Positions 9,075 through 17,958 of a stretch of 64,000 nt of DNA are shown here, piece by piece. The stretch is from UBA9926 sp038131595 (GTDB lineage: Bacteria > Pseudomonadota > Gammaproteobacteria > Pseudomonadales > Azotimanducaceae). The notes below the pieces were generated by a model, which ran no database searches, was not told the DNA's origin, and saw only the letters and a list, made by a program, of their open reading frames with translations. The first letter of the stretch is position 1. Each line of letters begins with the position of its first letter. The position numbers and the translations under genes were made by a program. The DNA lies in contig JAYPPR010000008.1 of NCBI GenBank assembly GCA_038131595.1, positions 186,001 to 250,000 on the forward strand, in the 5' to 3' direction.

Positions 9075-10316
9075 TCACTCAATGTGGAGGCTGAGGTTGA
9101 CGCGTTTCAATCCGGGCTCAACCGTAACGCTACTCAGAATGGTTTCGGTGTTATTGCCATCGTCGACGATTTGTCCAGACCGAGACCACCTCGCGACCAG
9201 TTCCACCTCTGGGAACTGACTCAGCGTGAGCGATGGCATCATGGCTAAGCTGTCATCTAATCGATAGACCGACCGCCCTATTGTTGGCTCGGCACGCACG
9301 ACTGCAAGTGGCATGGGCGGACCATTAATCGCCCGTGCGAACACAAATAGGCGAGATTGTTTTGGCAGGGCAATGTCACTCGTCAAATCGACCGTGACTT
9401 CAATAACGGGCTGCTGGTTTGGGCTGCCCGCTTCCGGCTCGGTTCCATCAGGAGCCGCTAAGGACCCAATATCTGCGCCGGATGCGAGGACCTGAACAAC
9501 CTGCTCAATCATGTTCCGTCTAGGGCCACTCGCCTCTTCCGCAGCTCGTCTGAAGAGTCCTAAAGCCGTTCCTACATCTCCGGCCTTGTGAGCTTCCATT
9601 CCTGCAATCTCTAGCAGCCCGATCTCGTTTGGATAACGAGACAGCGCATCATCAAAATCCGCTTTAAGAGCGGCTGACATGACTCGATTGTCAGCCAAGT
9701 ACCGCGCCTCCAAACTTTGAACAGTCAACCTCCTGTCCATCGGATAAGCGATACTTAGCGCTGAGAGACTGTCTGCCGCCTCCCGATATCGACCAAGATT
9801 GAGCGCAAGTTCAGCCGAGAACATTTGAACGGCCTCGTCACCAGGATTAGCGTCGCGCCACTGTTTCATGAGCTCGTAAGCATTTTCAACATCCGCCGCA
9901 CGGGAGAGGTCGAGCGCTTCTAGTGCCTCCGTCCATGTCACCTCTTGGACGCGACCCATGGAGGCACCAAAATCTGCGTATAGACCCACTGCAGCCACGC
10001 CAACCAAAAGCGCTGCAAGCAGACCACCTCGATGCCGCCCAACCAATGTGATTTGCGAGGCTGGCGCTGCCTCGCTACCACGCATATCACTTAACAAGTC
10101 GTGTTTCGATTCGGATTCAATGGCCGTTAATTGATCTGAATGAATCAGTCCACTGGAGACCAGATCGGGGATTTCTTCCAGTCGCGCACGATGAAACTGA
10201 CGGTTACTCTCATTGGTATCATCGCGAAAGGACAGCGTTCGATGCCGGTAATGACCCATTGCCATCAACGCTATGCTGACAGCAACAATAGCGATCATGA
10301 TGACGATCGCGATCAC
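9075..10316 (-). CDS. ccmI: Cytochrome c maturation protein CcmI (apocytochrome chaperone)
   Basis: Binds the C-terminus of apocytochrome c and presents it to the haem ligation complex. 413 residues: a first membrane helix at about 1-20, a cytoplasmic loop, and a second helix near 93-113 (GGLLAALLVGVAAVGLY). The periplasmic part contains TPR-like helices (LMKQWRDANPGDEAVQMFSAELALNLGRYREAA region), followed by a beta-rich C-terminal domain that is common in long CcmI proteins. Its ATG overlaps the ccmH stop by four bases (ATGA), so the two are translationally coupled. It is the last gene of the ccm operon. Confidence 0.88.
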   Translation of the reverse strand: MIAIVIMIAIVAVSIALMAMGHYRHRTLSFRDDTNESNRQFHRARLEEIPDLVSSGLIHSDQLTAIESESKHDLLSDMRGSEAAPASQITLVGRHRGGLLAALLVGVAAVGLYADFGASMGRVQEVTWTEALEALDLSRAADVENAYELMKQWRDANPGDEAVQMFSAELALNLGRYREAADSLSALSIAYPMDRRLTVQSLEARYLADNRVMSAALKADFDDALSRYPNEIGLLEIAGMEAHKAGDVGTALGLFRRAAEEASGPRRNMIEQVVQVLASGADIGSLAAPDGTEPEAGSPNQQPVIEVTVDLTSDIALPKQSRLFVFARAINGPPMPLAVVRAEPTIGRSVYRLDDSLAMMPSLTLSQFPEVELVARWSRSGQIVDDGNNTETILSSVTVEPGLKRVNLSLHIE

Positions 10317-10834
10317 GGTCGAGCTCTCGGTTCAGTATCTCCAAGGAGCCGTTCAACGTCCGCGATGTCCTCTCCGCTAAGCAGTGGCGGCGCCTCGTTG
10401 CCGCTCAAATCATTGCCATCTGATGGAAGGTCTGCCCGAGCTCGGGTTAGCTTGCCCATTTTGATCCAGACCCATAATCCCATGACCAAGATCAATCCCG
10501 GAGCGAGCCACAACACTAACGTCGAGGGCATGAGCCTTGGTTGGTACAAGATAAAGTCACCATAGCGCTCAAACATAAACTGCTTGATCTCATCGTTGCT
10601 CGTTCCTTCGAGTACCATGCGATGCACCTCTCGGCGGAGATTCATGGCAATCATGGCGTCAGAGCCCGCGAGGTTAGTGTTCAAGCACTGCGGGCAACGG
10701 AGTTCGTCGATCAACCCGTTGTAACGCTCTCGTGTTTCTTGATCAGGAAAAGACAGTCCCTCTACGGTGTTTGCAGCACTCACCGACAGGAAACCAACTA
10801 GCATCGCAAAAAGCAGCCACTGCATGAAGGTCAT
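10313..10834 (-). CDS. ccmH: Cytochrome c maturation protein CcmH (apocytochrome thiol reductase)
   Basis: Membrane-anchored, periplasm-facing thioredoxin-like factor that keeps the CXXCH cysteines of apocytochrome c reduced. I choose ATG 10834 (173 residues), because it leaves 5 bases after the ccmG stop and starts right at the signal peptide (MTFMQWLLFAMLVGFLSVSA). The longer frame to 10903 would run into ccmG. The catalytic motif LRCPQC has Cys47 and Cys50. A transmembrane helix follows near 105-125 (STLVLWLAPGLILVMGLWVW). The short, single-domain form with separate CcmI is typical of Pseudomonas-type operons. Confidence 0.92.
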   Translation of the reverse strand: MTFMQWLLFAMLVGFLSVSAANTVEGLSFPDQETRERYNGLIDELRCPQCLNTNLAGSDAMIAMNLRREVHRMVLEGTSNDEIKQFMFERYGDFILYQPRLMPSTLVLWLAPGLILVMGLWVWIKMGKLTRARADLPSDGNDLSGNEAPPLLSGEDIADVERLLGDTEPRARP

Positions 10835-10839
10835 CGGTC

Positions 10840-11388
10840 TCACTGCACCCTGCTTCCGACCCCATCTAGGGCAGCAATTAAAGGACCTAGGGTGTCCCGC
10901 CATACCCGGGCGTCTACGGCACCTACGTGCCGGTACTGGATGTCACCCGCCGCATCAATTACGAAGGTCTCGGGCGCACCATAAACCCCGAGATCGATCG
11001 CTAGACGCCCCTCAGTATCGAGGATGTTCAGCACATAGGGGTCCCCTCGCTCGTCAAGGAAACGACGCGCAGCATCGGGATCGTCGGCATAATTAACACC
11101 AAAGATCCTAACCCCGGTCTGCTCGATCACTTTCAGGGCCTCGTGCTCGGCATAGCAGGTTGGGCACCAGGTGGCCCACACGTTCACCAGTGCTGGACCT
11201 TTGATTTCATCCTGAGACCGCTGTTGCTCTGGGTTCTTAAGATCCGGAAGCGAGAATTCAGGAAACGACTGACCAATCTTCGCAGACGGCAGCAGCTTTG
11301 GGTCGTTTAATGTAAAGCCCACACCCAAAATGACGATCAACGCCACAAAGATACCAAGCGGGATTAGAAAACTCTGCTTTGCCATCAA
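10840..11388 (-). CDS. ccmG: Thiol:disulfide interchange protein CcmG/DsbE
   Basis: Periplasmic thioredoxin-like protein that passes electrons from CcdA/DsbD to CcmH or apocytochrome during cytochrome c assembly. 182 residues, with an N-terminal membrane anchor at about 7-25 and a thioredoxin fold carrying WATWCPTC (Cys75 and Cys78). The family GVNYADDP and YGAPETFVID stretches follow, with the cis-proline in GAPETF. It lies 7 bases after ccmF and 5 bases before ccmH, inside the ccm operon. Confidence 0.93.
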   Translation of the reverse strand: MMAKQSFLIPLGIFVALIVILGVGFTLNDPKLLPSAKIGQSFPEFSLPDLKNPEQQRSQDEIKGPALVNVWATWCPTCYAEHEALKVIEQTGVRIFGVNYADDPDAARRFLDERGDPYVLNILDTEGRLAIDLGVYGAPETFVIDAAGDIQYRHVGAVDARVWRDTLGPLIAALDGVGSRVQ

Positions 11389-11395
11389 CTTATAC

Positions 11396-13366
11396 TCACC
11401 CGGCTTCCGCCATCACACTGGATGACTCGGGCTTTCTCACGCGCCGTCGGTAGCGATGATCAATCAATGACACCAATCCCGAAAAGGCGATCAACATTCC
11501 GCCTAACCAAATCCATCGAACCAGCGGCTTTTCCTGCAGACGGACCGACCAAGCTCCTTGGCTGAGTGGCTCTCCCAGCGCCACGTAGAGATCGCGAGAG
11601 AAACCAGCATCAATGGCCGCTTCAGTCATCACCTGTTGCGAGGCATGGTATCGGCGTTTCTCGGGGAAAAGCCGAACGACAAATTCTTCATTCCGTGTTA
11701 CCAAGATCTCGCCCCGCTCGGCGGTGTAGTTGGGTCCTTCAACGATTCGAACCCCTTCGAATCGGGCAACATAACTACCGAGCGTAACCGACTCTCCAGG
11801 CGCCATTCGCACATCAAGTTCGACGCTGGACACCGATGTCGCTGCTATCCCGATCACCATCAGGGACAACCCTATGTGCCCCGAGAGCATGCTGTAGTAG
11901 GAGGGGCTTTGCCTAAAGATAACGAGCCATTGACGGCGCATCCGCGCGCGTTCAGCGAGTTGTCGCATCAACCCAATCACAATGTTGACTCCCAAAAACA
12001 CAAACAGCGCCTGCGCTAAGGAGAGTGAATCCAGCCAGAAAAGCGCGCTCACCGTCATCGCCATGGAGACCGCCCATTGCCAGCGTTGTCCTCGGAGTAG
12101 CGCACTCGAATGGGTCTCTCGCCATCTCGTCTCGTGACCGACCATCAACAACACGAGTAGTAGCCCCATTAGGGGAAGAAATAATGTGTTGAAGTAAGGC
12201 GGACCCACTGAAATCTTAAGTCCCCCTGTCGCCGCCTCGTAGATGAGGGGGTAAATGGTGCCTAGCAAAATCATCAGCGTTGAAACTGCAAGCAAGACAT
12301 TGTTGCCGAGGATGAAGCTCTCTCTACTCGATAGTGCAAAAACAGCCGAGGTCTTGATGTGCCTTGCTCTCAGCGCGTAGAGCAACAGTGAGCCGCCAAT
12401 GGTCGGCACCAGGAACGCCAAGATGGCTAGCCCCCGTTCCGGATCCACCGCAAAAGCATGCACAGAAGTCAGCACGCCTGAGCGAACCAAGAACGCGCCA
12501 AGCAAGCTAAACGAGAACCCTCCAATAGCGAGGAGCAACGTCCAAGATTTAAACACCCCTCGCTTTTCTGTGGCCGCCAATGAGTGAACCAATGCGGTGG
12601 CCAGCAACCAGGGCATGAACGAAGCGTTTTCTACAGCGTCCCAAAACCACCAACCACCCCAGCCGAGCTCATAATAAGCCCACCAACTGCCGAGGGTGAT
12701 ACCCGCCGTCAAAAACGCCCACGCAACGTTGGTCCATGGTCTTGACCACTTGGTCCAGCTGAGATCTATTGCTCCTGACCAGAGACTGGCAATCGCGAAT
12801 GCGAACGGCACCGACAACCCAACATATCCCATGTACAAAAGAGGTGGGTGCACAATGAGCCCAAAGTCTTGCAATAACGGATTCAGATCCGCACCTTCAC
12901 TCGGGTAAAAAGGGAGCGAGCGCTCAAAAGGACTCGACGCAAACAGCAGGAACAGCAAGAAGCAGGTTTGCAGCCCATACAGAACAATCATGACGCGCAA
13001 TCGCATGGCGAGTGCTAGGGCATCGCTTAACCGCGCCACCGCCATCATCCACCCTGCCATCACGAGGCACCAAAGCAAGAACGAGCCCTCGTGGGCACCC
13101 CAAACAGCCGACACTTTATATTGAACCGGTAAATCGATATTTGAATGATTCGCGACGTAGTCGACCGAGAAGTCATCCGCCAGAAATGCGGATGTCAACG
13201 ACGCAAAGCCGATCAAAATTAATCCAAAACCCACTGGCGCCGCGGTGAGCGAAAGCGAGGCCAAGGAGGTGTCGCGGCGTTTCAACGCTATGAAGCCGCT
13301 CCCCATACCCAGCAGGGTCAACAATAGCGCGAGCAGGACGGCGAAATGCCCAACCTCAATCCACAC
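11396..13366 (-). CDS. ccmF: Haem lyase subunit CcmF
   Basis: Large integral membrane protein that attaches haem from CcmE to apocytochrome c. 656 residues, with many membrane helices. The tryptophan-rich WWD haem-handling segment is at about 227-250 (GSWWAYYELGWGGWWFWD then AVENASFMPWL). Conserved histidines lie nearby, for example in IVHPPLLYMGY (about 171-181) and in ALVHS (about 261). A periplasmic domain sits near the C-terminus before the last helix (WIWLGGMLIAFSGLVSL). Its start overlaps the end of ccmE by 11 bases. Confidence 0.95.
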   Translation of the reverse strand: MWIEVGHFAVLLALLLTLLGMGSGFIALKRRDTSLASLSLTAAPVGFGLILIGFASLTSAFLADDFSVDYVANHSNIDLPVQYKVSAVWGAHEGSFLLWCLVMAGWMMAVARLSDALALAMRLRVMIVLYGLQTCFLLFLLFASSPFERSLPFYPSEGADLNPLLQDFGLIVHPPLLYMGYVGLSVPFAFAIASLWSGAIDLSWTKWSRPWTNVAWAFLTAGITLGSWWAYYELGWGGWWFWDAVENASFMPWLLATALVHSLAATEKRGVFKSWTLLLAIGGFSFSLLGAFLVRSGVLTSVHAFAVDPERGLAILAFLVPTIGGSLLLYALRARHIKTSAVFALSSRESFILGNNVLLAVSTLMILLGTIYPLIYEAATGGLKISVGPPYFNTLFLPLMGLLLVLLMVGHETRWRETHSSALLRGQRWQWAVSMAMTVSALFWLDSLSLAQALFVFLGVNIVIGLMRQLAERARMRRQWLVIFRQSPSYYSMLSGHIGLSLMVIGIAATSVSSVELDVRMAPGESVTLGSYVARFEGVRIVEGPNYTAERGEILVTRNEEFVVRLFPEKRRYHASQQVMTEAAIDAGFSRDLYVALGEPLSQGAWSVRLQEKPLVRWIWLGGMLIAFSGLVSLIDHRYRRRVRKPESSSVMAEAG

Positions 13367-13820
13367 GGTAGGGCATCTCCTTGACTGACTCGCTCATGCC
13401 CGCCAATTCAGGGGGCATATAATTTTCGTCGTGCTTGGCCAACACCTCTTCAGCCATGAATCTGCCATCTTCCCGCAGATAACCCGTGGCTACGATGCCT
13501 TGCCCTTCCCTGAATAGATCCGGGAGGATGCCCTCGTACCCCATCTCAAATACCGACCCAGCTCGATCGGTCACCTCGAAACGCACCATCAGCCCCTCAG
13601 CCTCTCGGACGAGCGAACCTTCGGCCACCATCCCGCCGGCTCTTATTCTTTGGTTAATGGGGGCCTCTCCGCCAACGATCTGGTCCGGTGCATAAAATAA
13701 ATTGATATTGCTGTTCAGCGCCCGAAGGGTGAGCCCAATCGTGCTCCCTACGGCGAGGAGAACCAACGCGATCAGCGTTAACCTGCGACGGCGGTGCACT
13801 TTCATGGCACCCCATTTCAT
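13356..13820 (-). CDS. ccmE: Haem chaperone CcmE
   Basis: Periplasmic haem carrier that binds haem covalently through a histidine before handing it to CcmF. 154 residues: short cytoplasmic N-terminus, one membrane helix at about 13-33, then an OB-fold domain. The haem-binding motif is HDENY, with His130 and Tyr134, inside VLAKHDENYMPPEL. Its ATG at 13820 overlaps the ccmD stop (ATGA). A second in-frame ATG at 13805 is a possible start. Confidence 0.95.
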   Translation of the reverse strand: MKWGAMKVHRRRRLTLIALVLLAVGSTIGLTLRALNSNINLFYAPDQIVGGEAPINQRIRAGGMVAEGSLVREAEGLMVRFEVTDRAGSVFEMGYEGILPDLFREGQGIVATGYLREDGRFMAEEVLAKHDENYMPPELAGMSESVKEMPYRVD

Positions 13821-13999
13821 CGTGAGGACTCCTCGATGAGCCGTTGTTGTTGGCTCGCTCGCTTTAGTGCTCGCAGACGCAGGCGACTTTCAAGCAACAA
13901 TCCGAGAAAGCACACGAGGCCAATCGCGTAGGCTGCGAGCACATAGGAGCCATGCCCATCCATGGCCACAAACTCTCCCCAAGATTCAAATCTCATCAT
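13817..13999 (-). CDS. ccmD: Haem exporter protein CcmD
   Basis: Small membrane protein that helps release holo-CcmE from the CcmABC complex. 60 residues with one helix at about 20-37 (YVLAAYAIGLVCFLGLLLES) and a basic, polar C-terminus (RLRLRALKRASQQQRL), as expected for CcmD. It overlaps ccmC and ccmE by four bases at each end. Identification rests on size, topology and position between ccmC and ccmE. Confidence 0.9.
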   Translation of the reverse strand: MMRFESWGEFVAMDGHGSYVLAAYAIGLVCFLGLLLESRLRLRALKRASQQQRLIEESSR

Positions 14000-14730
14000 T
14001 CAGTGAGGGCCTCTCGCGCCCAAGCCGACCTTGACTCTCGCTTTAGCACCTCTACCCGCATGCGTAGCAGCCAGAGCCAACTCATCCAACAATAGGTTCC
14101 AACCAACGCTACCAGTAGAGGCGCCCACATTTCTACGGGCATTGCTGGTCGTTCGGTCAGCGAAAAACTTGCGGGTTGATGAAGCGTGAACCACCAATCA
14201 ACCGAATACTTAATGATCGGCAAATTAATCACACCCACCACGGCCAGAAGCGCCGCTGCTTTGCCACCCTGAACTGTGTCGGGCCCCATTTTTCGCAGAC
14301 TCACCACTCCGGTGAACAGCAAAAAAAGGATCAAGGTTGAAGTGAGTCTCGCGTCCCACACCCAATAAGTTCCCCAAGTGGGTTTACCCCAGATGGCGCC
14401 AGTGACGAGCGCTAGCGCCGTAATCACCGCGCCGATGGGCGCAAGCGTCGTAAAAGCCACATCCGCTAATTTCATTCGCCAAATCAGCGACACAAGCGCA
14501 CACAATGCCATTAGCACATAGCTGCTTTGAGCGACAATCGCTGCCGGCACATGGATATACATGATCCGTACGCTATGGCCTTGCTGATAATCAGCAGGCG
14601 CAAAGAGCAAACCCCAGCCGAGGCCTGCCGCCAACACCAGTACGGAAAGCGTGCCTACCCAGGGCAGAAACCGCCCCGATAGTTCATAAAAAGGTTTCGG
14701 ACTGCCCCACTGATGAAAAAAACGCCACAC
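13996..14730 (-). CDS. ccmC: Haem export/handling protein CcmC
   Basis: Integral membrane protein that loads haem on CcmE. 244 residues and six predicted helices. It carries the WWD-type segment GAIWGKPTWGTYWVWDARLTS in the middle and two conserved periplasmic histidines, in IMYIHVPAA and in WFTLHQPASFSL. Its stop overlaps the ccmD start. There are 54 bases between it and the ccmB stop. Confidence 0.94.
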   Translation of the reverse strand: MWRFFHQWGSPKPFYELSGRFLPWVGTLSVLVLAAGLGWGLLFAPADYQQGHSVRIMYIHVPAAIVAQSSYVLMALCALVSLIWRMKLADVAFTTLAPIGAVITALALVTGAIWGKPTWGTYWVWDARLTSTLILFLLFTGVVSLRKMGPDTVQGGKAAALLAVVGVINLPIIKYSVDWWFTLHQPASFSLTERPAMPVEMWAPLLVALVGTYCWMSWLWLLRMRVEVLKRESRSAWAREALTE

Positions 14731-14784
14731 GGCCGCCGCCTCAGACTCTCTTAGCCCTTAATTGTAACAAAATCCATCTGCCAA

Positions 14785-15432
14785 CTATCGTTCGGCAGCG
14801 GCTCGAATCGCCCCCGCAGTGGCCCACGGGATAACAATGGATGTAAAGCTCAGTAGTGCTCCCAGGGCATAACCATGGCCGGTTGCGCCCTGGGCATAAG
14901 TCCATTGGGTGCCGAGAATAAGCGCGGGCAGCATCATGGGCGCGACCACAATCGGCATCAGCGCTGGCCCGGCCCCAAGCCCAGCCGTGAGAGAGGCTCC
15001 GAACACGCACAACAAGCTGATAATCGGCGTGGTCATCAGAAGAGACAGCACCATAAATGGCCAAGTAGCCGCATCAACGGACAGCATCAGTCCAATGATT
15101 GGTGATACCAGCACGATCGGTAGCCCAATAGTCAACCAATGCATCAAGACTTTAGCGATCACCTGCCACCAAAGCGGCACACTTCCGCAAACCATGTGAT
15201 CTGCCACACCCTGCTCTAGATCGGGCGCGATGGTCTGTTCGGCTGCTGACAGCATCGCAAGCAGGCTCATAATCCAGAGCGCGCCCAATCCCACCTGCTC
15301 GAGCACCTGACGCTCTGGTGATATAGCAAGGGGAAACAGGGTGAGAACCAAAAGCATGAATAGCAAGGTTTGTCCCAGTTGGCCTAGGGACCTGCTAGCG
15401 ACAAGCCACTCCCGACGCAACACCTCTCGCAT
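14785..15432 (-). CDS. ccmB: Haem ABC exporter membrane subunit CcmB
   Basis: Permease subunit of the CcmAB ABC transporter that drives release of holo-CcmE. I take ATG 15432 (215 residues, MREVLRREWLVASRSLGQLG), because it overlaps the ccmA stop by one base (TAATG) and gives the family length. The longer frame to 15534 would be inside ccmA. Six membrane helices are visible, and the early segment AISPERQVLEQVGLGALWI is typical of CcmB. Confidence 0.92.
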   Translation of the reverse strand: MREVLRREWLVASRSLGQLGQTLLFMLLVLTLFPLAISPERQVLEQVGLGALWIMSLLAMLSAAEQTIAPDLEQGVADHMVCGSVPLWWQVIAKVLMHWLTIGLPIVLVSPIIGLMLSVDAATWPFMVLSLLMTTPIISLLCVFGASLTAGLGAGPALMPIVVAPMMLPALILGTQWTYAQGATGHGYALGALLSFTSIVIPWATAGAIRAAAER

Positions 15433-16019
15433 TACGCTGCTCCCAAATCGATCACCCGGACTGGGACCGAGAGCAAAACCGGTTGATGGCTTGTGAAGAG
15501 TAATGTGCCACCATTTGAGACGTGCGCAGCGCAAAGCGCTGTCAATGTCGATAATCCCTCCGTATCGAGAGAGCTGAAAGCCTCATCCAATAACCAGAGC
15601 GACTCATTGGCGAGCACCAGTTTTGATAAGGCCACCCGTTTTCGCTGACCCTCCGATAAGTTGGCTACACGACTTAGCATCGATGCGCCCAGCTGAAATT
15701 GGCTCAGGGCATCGATTAACTCTCCCTCTGTTGGTCGTTGATCACGCAAGGCGCAGTGATAACGGAGGTTCTCTACACCGCTTAACACGCCTCGCAGTCC
15801 ATACTTATGTCCAAAGTAGAGGGTGTCGCTCATTGCTGGTATCGAAGCATTGCCCTCGAATTCTTTAAGTAACCCTGCACAGAGGCGGAGCAGCGAGGAC
15901 TTCCCGACGCCATTGGGCCCTATCAACTGCACCGCTTCTCCAGGATTAACGGTTAAGTCAAACGCCGACAGTAACGTTCTATCGCCGCGATGCAGTGTTA
16001 TTTGCTGTAGATTGATCAT
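15432..16019 (-). CDS. ccmA: Haem ABC exporter ATP-binding protein CcmA
   Basis: Cytoplasmic ATPase of the CcmAB transporter. ATG 16019 gives 195 residues starting MINLQQITLHRGDRTLL; the frame extends 6 codons upstream without need. Walker A is GPNGVGKSSLL near residue 33. The ABC signature reads LSEGQRKRVAL, Walker B is SLWLLDEAFSSLD, and the switch histidine is in LFTSHQP. It is the first gene of the ccmABCDEFGHI operon, back to back with rdgC across 96 bases. Confidence 0.93.
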   Translation of the reverse strand: MINLQQITLHRGDRTLLSAFDLTVNPGEAVQLIGPNGVGKSSLLRLCAGLLKEFEGNASIPAMSDTLYFGHKYGLRGVLSGVENLRYHCALRDQRPTEGELIDALSQFQLGASMLSRVANLSEGQRKRVALSKLVLANESLWLLDEAFSSLDTEGLSTLTALCAAHVSNGGTLLFTSHQPVLLSVPVRVIDLGAA

Positions 16020-16115
16020 GCCGTCCTCGCCCGGCAATTATACCGCGAGAAACCGTCACTCGCGGGTGATGCGGGGCCTCTGACTCACGTATACTGACGA
16101 CGAGGAGATTTCACC
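16020..16115. promoter_or_regulatory. Divergent promoter region for ccmA operon and rdgC
   Basis: Ninety-six bases between two divergent starts. For rdgC, a TATACT -10-like box lies at 16090-16095 and a GAGGAG ribosome site at 16102-16107, 8 bases before the ATG. No good -35 hexamer is visible. That places the rdgC transcript start very close to its ribosome site. The ccm promoter must also be here, but I cannot place it. Confidence 0.4.
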
Positions 16116-17006
16116 ATGCTTTTTTCTAATGCGACGGTCATCAAACTGTCCGCTCCCATCGCTGCTGACTTGGATTCGATTTTAAACGACGCGCCGTTTG
16201 AGGGGGTTTCCAAATACGCCCGCTCTGGCATCGGTTGGTGTCCTTTGATCGAAACCGAGTCGGCCACTATGACGCGCGCCTATGGTCAGAGGGTACTCTT
16301 CTGTGGTCGGCGGGAAGAAAAAGTCATCCCAGCGAGCGCGGTGAAAGAAGAAGTCACGGCCAGAGTGCTTAAGCAGGAGACACTCGACGGCCAGCCGCTC
16401 AGCAGCTCAGCTAAGCGAAGCATCAAAGACGATGTGTTGGCAGAAATGCTGCCCCGAGCACTGTGCAAATCTAAGCGCATCCAGATTTACCACGATCCCG
16501 AACAATCAGCGCTCATTCTTAACTCCGGTCTAGAGAGCGAGGTCGAGGACCTGCTCAACTTGCTGCGAACATCCATCGGGACGCTGAATGTCTATCGCTG
16601 GGATGCAAGTGCCAGCATTGGCCTATTCACTCAATGGCTGACCCACAAATCCTTACCCGACCAATTACGGCTGGGCAGCGAATGTACGCTTTTCGATCCG
16701 GAATCTGTTGCTCGGGTGACCTGGCGAGGTCAAAGTCTTGATGCCACTGAGCTTATGGCGCACCTCGACCATGGCAAACGGTGTGAACGCATCCAACTCA
16801 TATGGAACGACCATCTCAAATTTACATTGGATAAACATCTCACTTTGCGCAACCTGCGCCTTGTGGATGTCGACAACGAGGCGGATGAACCGTTGGATGG
16901 CGACGACAGCAGCCCTTACGCAATCTTAGATCGCGAATTTGCCCTGTTGAGCGAATCACTGGCACTGCTGTTGCCACTGATCGAATCCACCCTCGTCCAA
17001 CGCTAG
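16116..17006 (+). CDS. rdgC: Recombination-associated protein RdgC
   Basis: DNA-binding ring protein that limits RecA activity. 296 residues, close to the usual 300. The N-terminus MLFSNATVIKL and the internal segments VIPASAVKEEVTAR, GQPLSSSAKRSIKDDVLAEMLPRA and LRLGSECTLFDP are characteristic of the family. Start ATG 16116 has a good GAGGAG site. It stands alone, divergent from ccmA. After the stop, the 244 bases to the next gene contain a 9-base direct repeat (GCATTGCGC at about 17049 and 17081) and nothing else I can name. Confidence 0.95.
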   Translation: MLFSNATVIKLSAPIAADLDSILNDAPFEGVSKYARSGIGWCPLIETESATMTRAYGQRVLFCGRREEKVIPASAVKEEVTARVLKQETLDGQPLSSSAKRSIKDDVLAEMLPRALCKSKRIQIYHDPEQSALILNSGLESEVEDLLNLLRTSIGTLNVYRWDASASIGLFTQWLTHKSLPDQLRLGSECTLFDPESVARVTWRGQSLDATELMAHLDHGKRCERIQLIWNDHLKFTLDKHLTLRNLRLVDVDNEADEPLDGDDSSPYAILDREFALLSESLALLLPLIESTLVQR

Positions 17007-17250
17007 CGAGACATAAAACTAGGGTTGGTGGCTCTGACGCTAACAGGCGCATTGCGCATCGCGAGGAAGGATCCGAGGTACGCATTGCGCCAGGCAAGAA
17101 GCATTCCGTAAGTGGCTTTTGCTGGGTTGCTACGAAACGATGTCTCTTATTGGATGATCGGGTGGTTATATGACGGCAATGCCTGAAGAAGACACAAAAC
17201 AGACACTTTGCTCCCTATGACCCTATGCGGCCTCGAAAACCCATGCATGC

Positions 17251-17958
17251 TTAGCCGGCACCAACCACATCGAGTTCAAGGGTCCCCACTTCATCGATCA
17301 CTGCATGTACCGTGTCACCGACCGATATTGGGCCAACGCCGGCAGGCGTGCCTGTGAAAATCAAGTCTCCAGGATACAGGGGGAACAGCTCTGATAATTT
17401 TGCGATTGTCTCGCCTACCTTCCAGATCATCTGGTCGGTCTTTCCTGCCTGGCGAAGCTCCCCGTTGACACGCAATTCTAAGGTCCAAGTGGGGTCATCC
17501 CAGGGTTCCGAAAGCGGCCGCAGGGCTGAACAAGGCGCGCTGTGCAAAAACACCTTTCCGCCTTCCCAGGGACGACGTTTTTCCTTGGCTTCCGCCTGCA
17601 CGTCTCTCCGGGTCAGATCGACGCCTACGCCTACCCCAAAAATGCAACGTTCAGCCGCTTCAATGCTGAGGTGGGAGCCTCCCTCCCCCAGCGCAACCAC
17701 CAGTTCAATTTCATGGTGAAGGTCACTCGTTAGCGAAGGATATTGAAGCCGCCCACCCTCAGGAAGCACCGCATACGGCGGTTTGATGAAGAAAAAAGGC
17801 GGTTCTCTGTCGGGATCGTGACCCATTTCAATCGCATGGTCAGCATAATTTCGACCAACGCAATAAACCTGATGAACAGGGAATAGCTCGCTTGACCCCG
17901 TAATGGGAAGTTCAACGTGTTGAATCGTGTGGGAGCGCAATTGACTCTGGGACTCCAT
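17251..17958 (-). CDS. Fumarylacetoacetate hydrolase (FAH) family protein
   Basis: Metal-dependent hydrolase or decarboxylase family acting on beta-diketo or oxo-acid compounds. ATG 17958 (235 residues) is chosen because it overlaps the upstream stop (TGATG) and matches the family N-terminus; the frame continues 35 codons into the neighbour. Key family segments are present: VYCVGRNYADHAIEMG, FFFIKPPYAV, the metal ligands in LHHEIELVVALGEGG, GVGVDLTRRDVQ, and the C-terminal PGDLIFTGTPAGVGP. The exact substrate cannot be read from the sequence. It is coupled to the MFS transporter gene upstream. Confidence 0.9.
   Translation of the reverse strand: MESQSQLRSHTIQHVELPITGSSELFPVHQVYCVGRNYADHAIEMGHDPDREPPFFFIKPPYAVLPEGGRLQYPSLTSDLHHEIELVVALGEGGSHLSIEAAERCIFGVGVGVDLTRRDVQAEAKEKRRPWEGGKVFLHSAPCSALRPLSEPWDDPTWTLELRVNGELRQAGKTDQMIWKVGETIAKLSELFPLYPGDLIFTGTPAGVGPISVGDTVHAVIDEVGTLELDVVGAG

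Noticed and set aside
11558..12019. 153-codon plus-strand frame inside ccmF
   Set aside because: It is the complement of conserved ccmF coding sequence.
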